Shown here: one piece after another, positions 34,048-45,750 of the stretch
Layout: every line of letters starts with the position of its first letter
How positions within the stretch are numbered: position 1 is the first letter of the stretch
Assembly: GCF_019795295.1 (NCBI RefSeq)
Contig: NZ_JAIMCG010000009.1
Location: 62,001 to 126,000, forward strand
Direction of reading: 5' to 3'
DNA length: 64,000 nt
From: Cupriavidus sp. AU9028
Lineage (GTDB): Bacteria; Pseudomonadota; Gammaproteobacteria; Burkholderiales; Burkholderiaceae
Translations under genes and position numbers: made by a program
Notes under the pieces: model-generated
Databases searched by the model: none
What the model was told of the DNA's origin: nothing
What the model saw: the letters and a program-made list of their open reading frames with translations, nothing else

Positions 34048-34164
34048 TCAGCGCTGCGCCAGCGCCAGCCGGGCGCCCAGCCCGATAAACGCCACGCCGA
34101 CCACGCGGTCGAGCCAGCGCTTGATGCCGGATGCCCGGCTGGCGCGGCGAGTGATGCCCAGCAT
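34048..34164 (-). pseudogene. C-terminal fragment of a LysE/RhtB family exporter
   Basis: A 38-codon frame encodes a basic linker and then IKRWLDRVVGVAFIGLGARLALAQR, the typical last transmembrane helix and terminus of LysE/RhtB amino acid exporters. The rest of the gene is absent: an in-frame stop lies upstream and fmt begins (in reverse order) at 34197. The fragment is too short to work and marks a deletion between fmt and the gene at 33494. Confidence 0.65.
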
Positions 34165-34196
34165 GGCCGGCCCTTTCGCTTCGCTTCAGTAATGGA

Positions 34197-35249
34197 TCAG
34201 CGCGTGCCTACCGTGCAGCGCGTCCCGGCGGCCAGCGGCATGCCCTGCAGAAACGCCTGCGCGGGAAGCCGGCGGCCCCCGGGTTTCTGCAACTCCGTCA
34301 CGCGCAGTGCGCCCTCGCCGCACGCGATGACGACGCCTTGCGCGTCCGCAGCGACGATGGTCCCCGGCGCCGTATCCTGACCGCCGATGTCCGCCGGCAG
34401 CGCGATGGCGCTTGCCTGCCAGCACTTGACCGCGATGTCGCCGATCTGCACCACCGCGCCGGGGAACGGATTGAAGGCGCGCACCTGCCGCGCCAGTTCC
34501 ATCGCTGGCCGGCGCAGATCGAGCCGCGCTTCGTCCTTGCCGATCTTCTCGGCGTAGGTGACGCCGTCAACGGGCTGCGGCACGGCGGCCAGGCGCCCCT
34601 CGGTCCGCAGGCGGCGCAGGGCCTCGACGATCATCGTCGCGCCCAGCTGCGCCAGCGTATCGTGCAGCATGCCGGTGGTGCTGTCGGCAGCGATCGGGAC
34701 GGTTTCGGTCGAGATCATCGCGCCGGTGTCCAGCCCCTCGTCCATCTGCATCAGCGTGATGCCAGTGGCGGCGTCGCCGGCCTCGATGGCCCGGTGGATG
34801 GGCGCCGCGCCGCGCCAGCGCGGCAGCAGCGACGCATGGATGTTCAGGCAACCGTGGCGCGGCAGCGTCAGCACCTCCGCGGGCAGGATCAGGCCATAGG
34901 CGGCGACCACCATCACATCCGGCGCGCATTGCGCCAGCGCGTCGACGGCGGCGCCGGCTTCTTCCGGATATTTGCCCTGGCGGCGCAGCGAGCGCGGCTG
35001 CAGCACCGGACCCAACCCTTGCGCGACGGCGTATTGCTTGACCGGACTGGCCTGCAGCTGCATGCCGCGCCCGGCCGGCCGGTCTGGCTGCGTCAGCACG
35101 GCCACGACCGGAAAGTCCGCCTCGTGGATTGCCGCCAGCGCGGCACGCGCGAACTCGGGGGTGCCGGCAAAGGCCACCCGTAGCGGCCGGGTTTGCTGGG
35201 CGTCGTTGGACGAGGTTGCGCAAGCGTCCTGTGCGTCGCTGACCGTCAT
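34197..35249 (-). CDS. fmt: Methionyl-tRNA formyltransferase
   Basis: 350 residues. After an N-terminal extension of about 20 residues comes [18 protein letters not shown]. The formyl-donor and catalytic region is visible as [21 protein letters not shown] and the acidic motif [14 protein letters not shown]-terminal OB-fold domain follows ([29 protein letters not shown]). It formylates the initiator Met-tRNA using 10-formyltetrahydrofolate. It lies 13 bases after def on the same strand, the standard def-fmt pair that adds and later removes the formyl group. Confidence 0.97.
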   Translation of the reverse strand: MTVSDAQDACATSSNDAQQTRPLRVAFAGTPEFARAALAAIHEADFPVVAVLTQPDRPAGRGMQLQASPVKQYAVAQGLGPVLQPRSLRRQGKYPEEAGAAVDALAQCAPDVMVVAAYGLILPAEVLTLPRHGCLNIHASLLPRWRGAAPIHRAIEAGDAATGITLMQMDEGLDTGAMISTETVPIAADSTTGMLHDTLAQLGATMIVEALRRLRTEGRLAAVPQPVDGVTYAEKIGKDEARLDLRRPAMELARQVRAFNPFPGAVVQIGDIAVKCWQASAIALPADIGGQDTAPGTIVAADAQGVVIACGEGALRVTELQKPGGRRLPAQAFLQGMPLAAGTRCTVGTR

Positions 35250-35262
35250 GGCGCTTTCCGCA

Positions 35263-35796
35263 TCAGGCGCGCGCGCGCTTTGGCTGCTGCGCCTTCTGCT
35301 GCTTCTGCTGTTTCTGCAGCTTCGACTTGATGCGGTTGAGCTTGAGCGGGGAGAGGTATTCGACGAAGACCTTGCCCTTCAGATGGTCCATCTCGTGCTG
35401 GATGCAGACCGCCAGCAGATCGTCGGCCTCCAGTTCGAAGGTCTCGCCGTTCTCGTTCAGCGCCCGCACCCGAACGCGGTCGGGGCGCTCGACCCGGTCG
35501 TAGATCTCGGGCACCGACAGGCAGCCCTCTTCATAGATCTGGAGGTGGTCGCTGGCCCAGACGATCTCCGGGTTGATGAAGACCTGCAGTTGGTCGCGCG
35601 TGTCGGAGACGTCGATCACGATGACCTGCTCGTGCACGTCGACCTGCGTCGCGGCCAGGCCGATACCCGGGGCTTCGTACATGGTTTCCGCCATGTCCTT
35701 GACCAGTTGACGGATGCGGTCGTCCACCTGCGCGACGGGTTTCGCGACGATATGAAGGCGGGGATCGGGATAGGTCAGGATGTCGAGTTTGGCCAT
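35263..35796 (-). CDS. def: Peptide deformylase
   Basis: 177 residues with the three family motifs: GIGLAATQ (44-51), EGCLS (90-94; the cysteine binds the metal) and HEMDH (134-138; both histidines bind the metal and the glutamate is catalytic). A basic Lys/Gln tail ([19 protein letters not shown]) is a common C-terminal extension in this group. It removes the formyl group from new proteins. Start at the ATG at 35796; upstream frame is non-homologous. First gene of the def-fmt unit and divergent from dprA. Confidence 0.97.
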   Translation of the reverse strand: MAKLDILTYPDPRLHIVAKPVAQVDDRIRQLVKDMAETMYEAPGIGLAATQVDVHEQVIVIDVSDTRDQLQVFINPEIVWASDHLQIYEEGCLSVPEIYDRVERPDRVRVRALNENGETFELEADDLLAVCIQHEMDHLKGKVFVEYLSPLKLNRIKSKLQKQQKQQKAQQPKRARA

Positions 35797-36149
35797 GATA
35801 CGAGTGCGCGGGGCGCGAGCGGTACAACGTTGGCGCCACCATCGATACGGCCGCTGCTGCCCGTTGCCATTGGCATCGGATGCGGTGCGGTCGTATTGGC
35901 GATGCAGGCGCCTGAAATCAGAATCGGGGCACGAGGCCTGAAAATCAAGCGGCGGCAATCCTACCCGGGGCCGGGTGTGAAGGCCGCTTCGCAAGGCCCG
36001 CAGCTGCCTGCAACGGCGCCCTTTGCGAGAAGACGAGATGGACGGCAGCTGCTCGAGGCAGCCGCCTGCCGAAAGGCGCGATCTTACCAAATAACCCCTT
36101 GCCACGCCGGACCTGGCGCCGCCGCGCAGCCGGTGCCAACCGAGAGCCG
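35797..36149. other. Divergent intergenic region, def / dprA
   Basis: 353 bases separating two divergent starts. It should hold promoters for both genes. I find no canonical -35/-10 pair that I trust, no tRNA or repeat, and no small coding frame with homology. Confidence 0.35.
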
Positions 36150-37319
36150 ATGACCGATCCCGAGGAGATTGCCGCATGGCTGCGCCTGACCGGAACGCCG
36201 GGGCTTTCCGCGGTGGCGGCGCGCCGGTTGCTCGCGGCCTTTGGCCTGCCCCAGCAGATCCTGGCCACCCCTGTGTCGCGGCTGGCGCAAGTGGTGCCCG
36301 CTACCCTCGCCCGCCGCCTGCTGGCGGCGCCGGACGACGCGATGCGGGTTGCCGCGGCGAGAACGGCGACCTGGGCCGCGCAGCCCGGCCAGGCCGTGAT
36401 TGGACTGGCGGACCCGTCGTATCCCGTAGGTCTTCTGGATTTGACCGATCCGCCGCTGCTGTTGTTCGCCCGCGGTAATCCGGATCTGTTGCGAAGGCAG
36501 GCAGTGGCGGTGGTAGGCGCCCGCAACGCCACGCAACAGGGCGAGCGCGATGCACAGCGCTTCGCACGGCGCTTGTCGGAGGCGGGCTGGCTGGTGGTGT
36601 CGGGACTGGCCCACGGTATCGATGCCGCCGCGCATGCCGGCGGGATGCAGGGGCCGGCCGGCACGCTCGCCGTGGTGGGGACGGGCGTGGATCGCGTCTA
36701 TCCCGAGTCCAACCGCGCCTTGAGCGACCGGCTGGCCGCCGAAGCGCTGATCGTCAGCGAACTGCCGCTGGGCACCCCGCCGCGCAGCCTGCACTTTCCC
36801 CGCCGCAACCGGCTGATCGCGGCGCTGTCGCGCGGCGTGGTGGTCATCGAGGCGGCGTTGCGATCCGGCTCGTTGATTACCGCCCGTCTGGCGGCCGAAC
36901 TGGGACGGGAGGTCTTTGCCCTGCCCGGCTCCATCCACGCGCCGCAATCGCAGGGTTGCCACCAGTTGATCCGGCAGGGCGCAATGCTGGTCGAGTCGGC
37001 CGAGGAAGTGCTCGCCGAACTCGGTACGGCGGCGGACAGCGCGGGATGTCCCGTGCCGGCGCCATCCGCGCCAGCACGGCGGGAACCGCTGGAACCGCTG
37101 GAACCGCTCCCTGCGCCGTCCCCAACCCCTCTTGCTGCAGGGCTGGAACACAGTGGCACGGCAGTCCTGGCGGCAATCGCGTACGATCCGGTCGGTGCGG
37201 ACGCCCTGGCTGCGCGCACCGGTCTGCCCGTGGCGCTCGTCACCGCGGCGCTGCTGGGGCTGGAACTTGGAGGCGCCGTCGAGAGTCTTCCCGGCAATCG
37301 GTATCGGCGCCTGGCTTGA
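36150..37319 (+). CDS. dprA: DNA-processing protein DprA
   Basis: 389 residues. The Rossmann-like core carries [49 protein letters not shown] and [20 protein letters not shown], all conserved in DprA/Smf. A C-terminal winged-helix part ([22 protein letters not shown]) follows a linker encoded partly by three 9-bp repeats that give Glu-Pro-Leu three times (about 37082-37108). DprA loads RecA on incoming single-stranded DNA during natural transformation. Divergent from def, the usual arrangement. Confidence 0.95.
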   Translation: MTDPEEIAAWLRLTGTPGLSAVAARRLLAAFGLPQQILATPVSRLAQVVPATLARRLLAAPDDAMRVAAARTATWAAQPGQAVIGLADPSYPVGLLDLTDPPLLLFARGNPDLLRRQAVAVVGARNATQQGERDAQRFARRLSEAGWLVVSGLAHGIDAAAHAGGMQGPAGTLAVVGTGVDRVYPESNRALSDRLAAEALIVSELPLGTPPRSLHFPRRNRLIAALSRGVVVIEAALRSGSLITARLAAELGREVFALPGSIHAPQSQGCHQLIRQGAMLVESAEEVLAELGTAADSAGCPVPAPSAPARREPLEPLEPLPAPSPTPLAAGLEHSGTAVLAAIAYDPVGADALAARTGLPVALVTAALLGLELGGAVESLPGNRYRRLA

Positions 37320-37431
37320 GCGTCCTCGCCAGGGAAGCCGCTACAATGCGCCGCCTGCGCGGCGGCCGCCCGTGGCCGGCTGCGGGCCGGTTTTCCGCCG
37401 AAACCGGCGTTCGGTTCAGGTTTGGAGTCAC

Positions 37432-37839
37432 ATGACCGTTTACTTCCCGGAGCGGGACGGCGCAGCGATCGCTGTCGCGTTGCAGTCACAATCGGCAGGC
37501 CGTCTGGTGGCCTGCCTGTGCGCCGCCTGGTGCGGCACCTGCAACACCTATCAGGCGGTGTGGGAGCAGCTCGCGAGCCAGCATCCTGGCGATTGTTTCG
37601 TCTGGATCGATATCGAAACGCATGCGGATGCGCTCGGGGATATCGACATCGAGAACTTTCCCACCGTGATGGTGCAGCCAATCGCGGGCGGACCGCCCGA
37701 TTTCTATGGAACGCTGCTGCCCCACGCGGCCACGCTGCAGAAGTTGCTAGAAAAGGGCCGCGCGATGCCGGGAGACGGTGACGAGGCGCCGGACCTGCTC
37801 GCCTGGTTGAATCCGTCGGCGCTGGCGCGGTCACAGTAG
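37432..37839 (+). CDS. Thioredoxin-like protein
   Basis: 135 residues with a thioredoxin fold: LVACLCAAWCGTCNTYQAVW contains the active-site pair Cys34 and Cys37 (CGTC), followed by FVWIDIETHADALGDIDIENFPTVMV, where the FPT segment replaces the usual cis-proline loop sequence FPTL. It lacks a signal peptide, so it is cytoplasmic. It probably reduces disulfides; the partner is unknown. TTGGAGT precedes the ATG. Located between dprA and topB on the same strand. Confidence 0.88.
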   Translation: MTVYFPERDGAAIAVALQSQSAGRLVACLCAAWCGTCNTYQAVWEQLASQHPGDCFVWIDIETHADALGDIDIENFPTVMVQPIAGGPPDFYGTLLPHAATLQKLLEKGRAMPGDGDEAPDLLAWLNPSALARSQ

Positions 37840-38126
37840 CCGGCAAGAGGCCTGCGGCAGAGCCGGTGAAAGAGCCGGGATCGCGCAGAAGTGGCGCAGG
37901 AGACCAGCCGGCAAGGGCTTGCTGCCGGAGCGGCGGGGCAGGCGGAAAAGGCCGCTGCCAGACCGCACCGGCGGTCGCCAGCCACGGCGGCTCGCCTTGC
38001 ACCGTGCTCCGCAGCGCGCTTATTATTGGCGCCTCGTGGCCCCCCGGGGGGAACGAAGCGTCTGTTTACATATAGTGCAGTGCCAATCGCGGAAGGCAAT
38101 CAGGACCGACCGCAAGGATTCCACCC

Positions 38127-40817
<2,691 letters not shown>

Positions 40818-40840
40818 GCGCTCGGGAAGCCGGACACTGG

Positions 40841-40864
40841 AAAAGGGGGCCGCGGCCCCCTTTT
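40841..40864. terminator. Bidirectional terminator between topB and lysR-type gene
   Basis: AAAA, then the self-complementary 16-base run GGGGGCCGCGGCCCCC (40845-40860), then TTTT. It works in both directions and sits between two converging genes. Confidence 0.9.
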
Positions 40865-40865
40865 C

Positions 40866-41765
40866 TCATTCCGCGGACCGCTTGACGCCCTCTTCCACCA
40901 GGAAATCGATGAAGGCCCGCACCTTGGTCGGCAGGAACTTGCGGCTGGGATAAATCACGCTCAGATCGCGGCGCGGCAGCTGGTACTGCGGCAGGATATG
41001 TTGCAGCAAACCCGCCTCGATGCTCGGCCGTGCGAGGTAGGACGACAGCATGGCAATGCCCAGGTTTGCCAGCGCGGCCTGGTGTGCCAGTTCCGCATTG
41101 CTGCACAGCAGACCGGGCCGGATAGGCACCGTCACCTCCCCTTCGGGGCCGCGCAGCGTCCAGGTGTGTTCGGCGTTGGGCAGCCGCATGGCGATGCAAC
41201 GGTGATGGGACAGGTCGTGCGCATGGCGCAGCGGCGGATGCTGGGCCAGGTAGCCGGGCGAGGCGCACAGGATGATCTCGGCGCTGATCAGGGGCCGTGC
41301 AACCAGGTGCGAGCCCAGCCCCAGGTCCGACAGCACGATGCCGACGTCCCTGCCCTCCTCGACGATATCGACGATGCGGTCGGACAGCTGCACGTCGAAG
41401 ACCACGTCCGGGTACAGCGTCTGGAAGCGGCCGAGGATATCCGGCAGCAGGTGCAGGCCGAACATGACCGGGGTAACGATGCGCAGCGTGCCGGACAAGG
41501 ACTGGCTGCGCGCGGCGACCACCGATTCGGCCTCTTCCACGTCCTCCAGGATTTGCTGGCAGCGCTGCAGATAGGTTTCACCCGCGTCGGTGAGCGACAG
41601 GCTGCGGGTGGTCCGGTTCAGCAGCCGGGTGCCGAGATGCGCTTCCAGATCGGCGACATAGCGGGTGACGACCGCGTTGGAGATTTCGAGTTGTTGCGCC
41701 GCACGGGCAAAACTGCCGAGCTCCACCACCTTGGTGAACACTCGCATCGATTGCAGCCGGTCCAT
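40866..41765 (-). CDS. LysR family transcriptional regulator
   Basis: 299 residues. The N-terminal winged helix-turn-helix reads MRVFTKVVELGSFARAAQQLEISNAVVTRYVADLEAHLGTRLLNRTTRSLSLT, and a periplasmic-binding-protein-like effector domain follows (LRIVTPVMFGLHLLPDILGRF and later LANLGIAMLSSYLA). The subtype is the CrgA/AaeR-like branch with the RTTRSLSLT motif. GGGAGA precedes the ATG at 41765. It is divergent from the secreted repeat protein gene, so that gene is a possible target; a 14-bp palindrome sits between them. Confidence 0.92.
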   Translation of the reverse strand: MDRLQSMRVFTKVVELGSFARAAQQLEISNAVVTRYVADLEAHLGTRLLNRTTRSLSLTDAGETYLQRCQQILEDVEEAESVVAARSQSLSGTLRIVTPVMFGLHLLPDILGRFQTLYPDVVFDVQLSDRIVDIVEEGRDVGIVLSDLGLGSHLVARPLISAEIILCASPGYLAQHPPLRHAHDLSHHRCIAMRLPNAEHTWTLRGPEGEVTVPIRPGLLCSNAELAHQAALANLGIAMLSSYLARPSIEAGLLQHILPQYQLPRRDLSVIYPSRKFLPTKVRAFIDFLVEEGVKRSAE

Positions 41766-41818
41766 GACACGATCTCCCCGATTCCGCCTGAATTTTTCCG
41801 CCATCCGGCGGGTTTGTT

Positions 41819-41832
41819 GTTCTAAATAGAAC
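41819..41832. promoter_or_regulatory. 14-bp inverted repeat in the lysR / repeat-protein intergenic region
   Basis: GTTCTA-AA-TAGAAC is a perfect palindrome located 54 bases before the regulator ATG and in the only AT-rich part of the region. It is a candidate operator for the divergent regulator. Confidence 0.45.
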
Positions 41833-41962
41833 TAATCATTGTGGACGGCAATATTTATTCATATAAGGGAAATGCCTAATATGCGGTCATCAGATGCCGC
41901 ACTGCAACGAACGGAAACCGCGGAGTGGCAATCGTCGGCAGCAAAAAAACAAGGACAGCATC

Positions 41963-42223
41963 ATGAAACTCTCGCGCATCGCTCTGCTCACCGCTACCCT
42001 GGCCGCCGCCCTGGCAGCCGCCCCTGCCATGGCCAAGCCGGGCCAGTTCAATCCCTACACCGACGGCGCCAAGGCCGGCCAGTTCGACGTCTTTACCGAA
42101 GGGGCGCGTCAGGGCAAGTTTGACGTGTTCACCGAAGGCGCTCGCCAAGGCAACTTCGACGTGTTCACCGAAGGCGCCCGCCAAGGCAAGTTCGACGTCT
42201 TTACCGAAGGGGCCGCACGCTGA
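41963..42223 (+). CDS. Small exported tandem-repeat protein
   Basis: 86 residues. A clear signal peptide (KLSRIALLTATLAAALAAAPAMA) is cleaved near residue 24. The mature part of about 60 residues is built from 12-residue repeats of the form FDVFTEGARQGK: one degenerate copy (FNPYTDGAKAGQ), then three good copies and a partial last one. At DNA level these are 36-bp near-identical units at about 42081-42216. No cysteines. I do not recognise a family with known function. The repeats suggest a small extended or beta-solenoid-like periplasmic or secreted product. AAGGA lies before the ATG, and a strong terminator follows, so it is a compact single-gene unit. Confidence 0.8.
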   Translation: MKLSRIALLTATLAAALAAAPAMAKPGQFNPYTDGAKAGQFDVFTEGARQGKFDVFTEGARQGNFDVFTEGARQGKFDVFTEGAAR

Positions 42224-42273
42224 TGTCTGGCCGGTCCGGCGCGGCCTGACCCGCCGCACCTGCCCCCCTTCCG

Positions 42274-42303
42274 CAATGCCCGCGCCCCCGAGCGCGGGCA
42301 TTG
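42274..42303 (+). terminator. Terminator after the tandem-repeat protein gene
   Basis: Perfect 12-base stem CAATGCCCGCGC / GCGCGGGCATTG (42274-42285, 42292-42303) with a six-base loop, followed by TCGTTC. Confidence 0.75.
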
Positions 42304-42323
42304 TCGTTCAGGGGCGCCCCAAA

Positions 42324-42354
42324 GGAAAAAGGACCGCATTCGCGGCCCTTTTCC
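42324..42354 (-). terminator. Terminator of the glycine-zipper gene
   Basis: On the minus strand GGAAAAGGGCCGC, a GAAT loop and GCGGTCCTTTTTCC pair over 13 bases with one mismatch and a bulge, and end in a T run. It begins two bases after the gene stop. Confidence 0.75.
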
Positions 42355-42356
42355 TG

Positions 42357-42836
42357 TCAATCGTCGTGGCGATGGCCGCGGCGATGATAGTGGTGCTTGT
42401 TCTTGTACTTGCCCTTCTTGTAGTAGCCGCGGCTCTTGTAGTAGCGGTCGCGATCGTCCGCATACGAATTGCTGCGCGAGACGTTGCCGCCGAGCGCCGC
42501 GCCGGCGCCGCCGCCCAGCGCCGCCCCGATCAGGCCGCCGCTGCGGCCACCGACGACATTGCCTGCCGCGGTGCCGGCACCGCCGCCGAGCGCGCCGCCC
42601 AGGATGGCGCCAGTGCGTTCGCGCCGGTTCGAGGTAATCGCGCCTCCCGCGCCGCCGCCCAGCGCGCCGCCGATCACGGCGCCGGTGGAGCCGCCCAGTG
42701 CGCCCCCGACTGCTGCGCCGGCGACACCGCCCAGCGCGCCGCCCACGGCATTGTTCAGATCGCTGGCCCAGGCCGGCACAGTGGAGGCGGCAAGAGCCAG
42801 GGCGACGGTCAGATTGCGAACGAGTTGGCGAGACAT
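42357..42836 (-). CDS. Glycine-zipper protein, exported
   Basis: 159 residues. A signal peptide (NLTVALALAASTVPAWA) precedes about 90 residues of Gly/Ala-rich helices with GxxxG spacing (VGGALGGVAGAAVGGALGG, IGGALGGGAGGAITSN and two more blocks), the pattern of glycine-zipper domains that pack as helix pairs in membranes. The C-terminus is Tyr/Lys/His-rich (YYKSRGYYKKGKYKNKHHYHRRGHRHDD) and could bind metal, which is inference. CGAGGAAA precedes the ATG. Isolated gene with its own terminator. Probably an envelope protein of unknown role. Confidence 0.82.
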   Translation of the reverse strand: MSRQLVRNLTVALALAASTVPAWASDLNNAVGGALGGVAGAAVGGALGGSTGAVIGGALGGGAGGAITSNRRERTGAILGGALGGGAGTAAGNVVGGRSGGLIGAALGGGAGAALGGNVSRSNSYADDRDRYYKSRGYYKKGKYKNKHHYHRRGHRHDD

Positions 42837-42940
42837 GTGTTGTTTCCTCGGGTTGCCAAACTATGAGTGAAGTGTAGGGCCGGTATCCGCGGCTTGCTGT
42901 AACCGCCTGTAAGGCTTTATTAATGCTGCAGAAAGACAAC

Positions 42941-42962
42941 AAGGCCGCCCGAAGGCGGCCTT
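42941..42962 (-). terminator. Terminator of the cstA-ybdD unit
   Basis: Perfect nine-base stem AAGGCCGCC / GGCGGCCTT with a CGAA loop, 57 bases after the ybdD stop. On the minus strand TTGTTGTC follows. Confidence 0.75.
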
Positions 42963-43019
42963 TGTGCTTATTTAGCCACTAAATTGACTGGGAACCCCCC
43001 GATGTACGGGTTCCAGGCA

Positions 43020-43214
43020 TCAACAGCAGCGTCCCTGTCCACCTCCATACCGGGCTTCCTGACGCTCCCGGAAAAATTCTTCGTAACTCATCGGACGGCG
43101 GTCCGGATGGGTTTGCTCCATGTGCGTCAGGTAGGTCTGGTAGTCGGGCAGCCCGACCATCAGCCGCAGGGACTGGCCGAGGTAGCGGCCCATTTTTTCC
43201 AGCGGTTCCAGCAT
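43020..43214 (-). CDS. YbdD/YjiX family small protein
   Basis: 64 residues matching the YbdD/YjiX family: [51 protein letters not shown]. It follows cstA by 41 bases on the same strand, as in enterobacterial cstA-ybdD and btsT-yjiX. These small proteins are needed for or modulate the transporter. GAGGAGAG precedes the ATG. The C-terminus GRCC adds two cysteines. Confidence 0.92.
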   Translation of the reverse strand: MLEPLEKMGRYLGQSLRLMVGLPDYQTYLTHMEQTHPDRRPMSYEEFFRERQEARYGGGQGRCC

Positions 43215-43255
43215 GTCGGCTCTCCTCGAGGTGTTGGGGCGGCGCGGTGCCGGGC

Positions 43256-45325
43256 TTATTGCTGCGAGGCGGAGGCCGGCATCGGCTCGAACGGCGTTTC
43301 CCGCGCGGTCGGCTTGGCGGCGCCGCTGGCCTGCAGGCCGGTGCGGAAGCCGTACACCACGATCGACAGCACCACCAGGATGAACAGCGCGCACAGACCG
43401 GCGTCGAGATAGTCGTTGAAGACGATCTGGTGCATCTGGTCCATGGTCTTGGCCGGCGCCAGCACCGTCCCCTGGGCGATGGCGTCGCTGAAGCGGCTGG
43501 CGTGCGACAGGAAGCCGATCTTCGGATCCGGATGGAACAGCTTCTGCCAGCCGGCAGTCAGCGTGCAGATCAGCAGCCACACGGTCGGCACCAGCGTGAC
43601 CCAGGCATAGCGCCCGCGCTTCATCTTGACCAGCACGCAGGTGCCCAGCACCAGCGCGACGGCGGCCAGCATCTGGTTGGAGATGCCGAACAGCGGCCAC
43701 AGCGTGTTGATGCCGCCCAGCGGATCGACCACGCCCTGATAGAGGAAGTAGCCCCACGCCGCCACGCACAGCGCGGTCGCCAGCAGGTTGGCCGGCAGCG
43801 ATTCGGTCTTGCGCATGGCCGGCACGAAGGCGCCCAGCAGATCCTGCAGCATGAAGCGGCCGGCACGGGTGCCCGCGTCCACGGCGGTCAGGATGAACAG
43901 CGCTTCGAAGAGGATGGCGAAGTGGTACCAGAAGGCCATCATGGCCTGCCCGCCCACCACCTGGTGCAGGATGTGGGCGATGCCGACGGCCAGCGTCGGT
44001 GCGCCGCCTGCACGGGAGATGATGGTGTTCTCGCCAACGTCCTTGGCGGTCTGGATCAGCACGTCGGGCGTGATGACGAAGCCCCAGTTCGACACTGCCG
44101 CGGCCACGGCTTCCGGCGTGGTGCCGATCGCGGCGGCGGGGCTGTTCATCGCGAAGTAGACGCCCGGTTCGATCACCGAGGCCGCGACCAGCGCCATGAT
44201 GGCGACGAACGACTCGGCCAGCATCGCGCCGTAGCCGATGAAGCGCGCGTGCGTTTCGTTCTCCAGCAGCTTGGGCGTGGTGCCCGACGAGATCAGCGCA
44301 TGGAACCCCGAGACCGCGCCGCAGGCGATGGTGATGAACAGGAACGGGAACAGGTTGCCCGACCAGACCGGTCCGCCGCCGTCGGCGAACTGGGTGAACG
44401 CCGGCATCTTCAGTTCCGGCGCGACGATCAGGATGCCGATCGCCAGCGCAATAATGGTGCCGATCTTCAGGAAGGTCGACAGGTAGTCGCGCGGTGCGAG
44501 CAGCAGCCACACCGGCAGCACGGCGGCGACGAAGCCGTAGCCGATCAGCATCCAGGTCAGTGCGACGCCGTCGAAGGTGAACAGCGGCGCCAGTGTCGGG
44601 CTCTCATGCACGTACTCGCCGCCGATGATTGCCAGCATCAGCAGGACGAAGCCGATCACCGACACTTCGCCGATACGGCCAGGACGGATGTAGCGCGTGT
44701 ACAGGCCCATGAAGATGGCGATCGGAATCGTCACCGCCACGGTGAACGTGCCCCACGGCGAGTCGGCCAATGCCTTGACCACGATCAGCGCCAGCACCGC
44801 CAGGATGATGATCATGATCATGAAGCAGCCGAACAGCGCGATCATGCCGGGCACCGTGCCCATTTCGGACTTGACCAGGTCGCCCAGCGAGCGGCCGTCG
44901 CGGCGCGTGGAAATGAACAGCACCATGAAGTCCTGCACCGCGCCGGCGAAGACCACGCCGGCCAGAATCCACAGCATGCCGGGCATGTAGCCCATCTGCG
45001 CGGCCAGCACCGGGCCGACCAGCGGTCCGGCGCCCGCGATCGCGGCGAAATGGTGGCCGAACAGCACCGCCTTGTTGGTCGGCACGTAGTCGAGGCCGTC
45101 GTTATGCCGCCATGCGGGCGTCATCCGGCTCGGATCCAGCTGCATCACCTTGTCGGCGATGAACTTGCTGTAGTAGCGGTAGGCGATCAGATAGATACAG
45201 ATCGCGGCGACCACGATCCAGAGCGCGCTGACGGCTTCTCCGCGCGCCAGCGCGACAGTGGCAAAGGCAAAGGCGCCAAGGACGGCGACGGCCAGCCACA
45301 CCAGGTGTTGCCCGATGCGATTCAT
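43256..45325 (-). CDS. cstA: CstA family transporter (pyruvate/peptide uptake)
   Basis: 689 residues, very hydrophobic, with about sixteen predicted membrane segments. Family sequence includes [62 protein letters not shown], and later [17 protein letters not shown] and [19 protein letters not shown]. Close relatives in enteric bacteria are CstA and BtsT, which take up pyruvate and possibly peptides. GAGGAGA lies eight bases before the ATG at 45325. The gene is divergent from a two-component pair that probably controls it, and is followed by its small partner gene. Confidence 0.93.
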   Translation of the reverse strand: MNRIGQHLVWLAVAVLGAFAFATVALARGEAVSALWIVVAAICIYLIAYRYYSKFIADKVMQLDPSRMTPAWRHNDGLDYVPTNKAVLFGHHFAAIAGAGPLVGPVLAAQMGYMPGMLWILAGVVFAGAVQDFMVLFISTRRDGRSLGDLVKSEMGTVPGMIALFGCFMIMIIILAVLALIVVKALADSPWGTFTVAVTIPIAIFMGLYTRYIRPGRIGEVSVIGFVLLMLAIIGGEYVHESPTLAPLFTFDGVALTWMLIGYGFVAAVLPVWLLLAPRDYLSTFLKIGTIIALAIGILIVAPELKMPAFTQFADGGGPVWSGNLFPFLFITIACGAVSGFHALISSGTTPKLLENETHARFIGYGAMLAESFVAIMALVAASVIEPGVYFAMNSPAAAIGTTPEAVAAAVSNWGFVITPDVLIQTAKDVGENTIISRAGGAPTLAVGIAHILHQVVGGQAMMAFWYHFAILFEALFILTAVDAGTRAGRFMLQDLLGAFVPAMRKTESLPANLLATALCVAAWGYFLYQGVVDPLGGINTLWPLFGISNQMLAAVALVLGTCVLVKMKRGRYAWVTLVPTVWLLICTLTAGWQKLFHPDPKIGFLSHASRFSDAIAQGTVLAPAKTMDQMHQIVFNDYLDAGLCALFILVVLSIVVYGFRTGLQASGAAKPTARETPFEPMPASASQQ

Positions 45326-45750
45326 AGTGAAGGTCTCCTCAGACCGGATGGAACAAGGCCCGTGCAGGGGACAAGGCCCGGATCGGCGCGGCAGTGCCGC
45401 GCGGCGCGGCAAGCGCGGCGCGCAAGCATCGTGCCGGGCGGCGTCGGGTTGACGGTCGGGGAAGGCGGTCTCCGGGTGTCTGCGGCGCGCCCGGTACTCG
45501 CATCGCGGTCCGGATCTCGTTCTCAGGCGGGCAGGCGGCTTGCCGGGCGGGAGCCAGGCGGCCGCGTGCGTGATGGTGCGCAACGCCGGTGGCCCGGCAG
45601 TTCACGCTCCCGGCGTGTAGTATTGACACCCGCCCCACCGGGCACAAGCGCATAACTACGCAGAACGGCTGCGTGGTACTACGTAGAGAACACCCCAAAC
45701 GACGTAGACGCGGCGGCGACACGCTTGCCGCATCGGCATTTCCGCGCACG
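45326..45750. promoter_or_regulatory. Divergent control region of cstA and its two-component system
   Basis: 425 bases with no gene. Near the kinase gene it contains ACTACGCAG at 45655-45663 and CTGCGTGGT at 45669-45677, an inverted repeat with one mismatch, immediately followed by TACTACGTAG at 45677-45686. These overlapping ACTACG/TACGTAG elements are good candidates for binding sites of the LuxR-type regulator. A TTGACA at 45623-45628 has no convincing -10 partner. Confidence 0.5.

Noticed and set aside
42081-42216. Regular 36-bp repeats that might suggest a CRISPR array
   Set aside because: The units are contiguous without spacers, keep the reading frame and encode a 12-residue protein repeat behind a signal peptide.
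45623-45656. TTGACA ... CATAAC as a sigma-70 promoter of the cache kinase gene
   Set aside because: The spacing is 22 bp, too long for a normal promoter; listed only as part of the control region.
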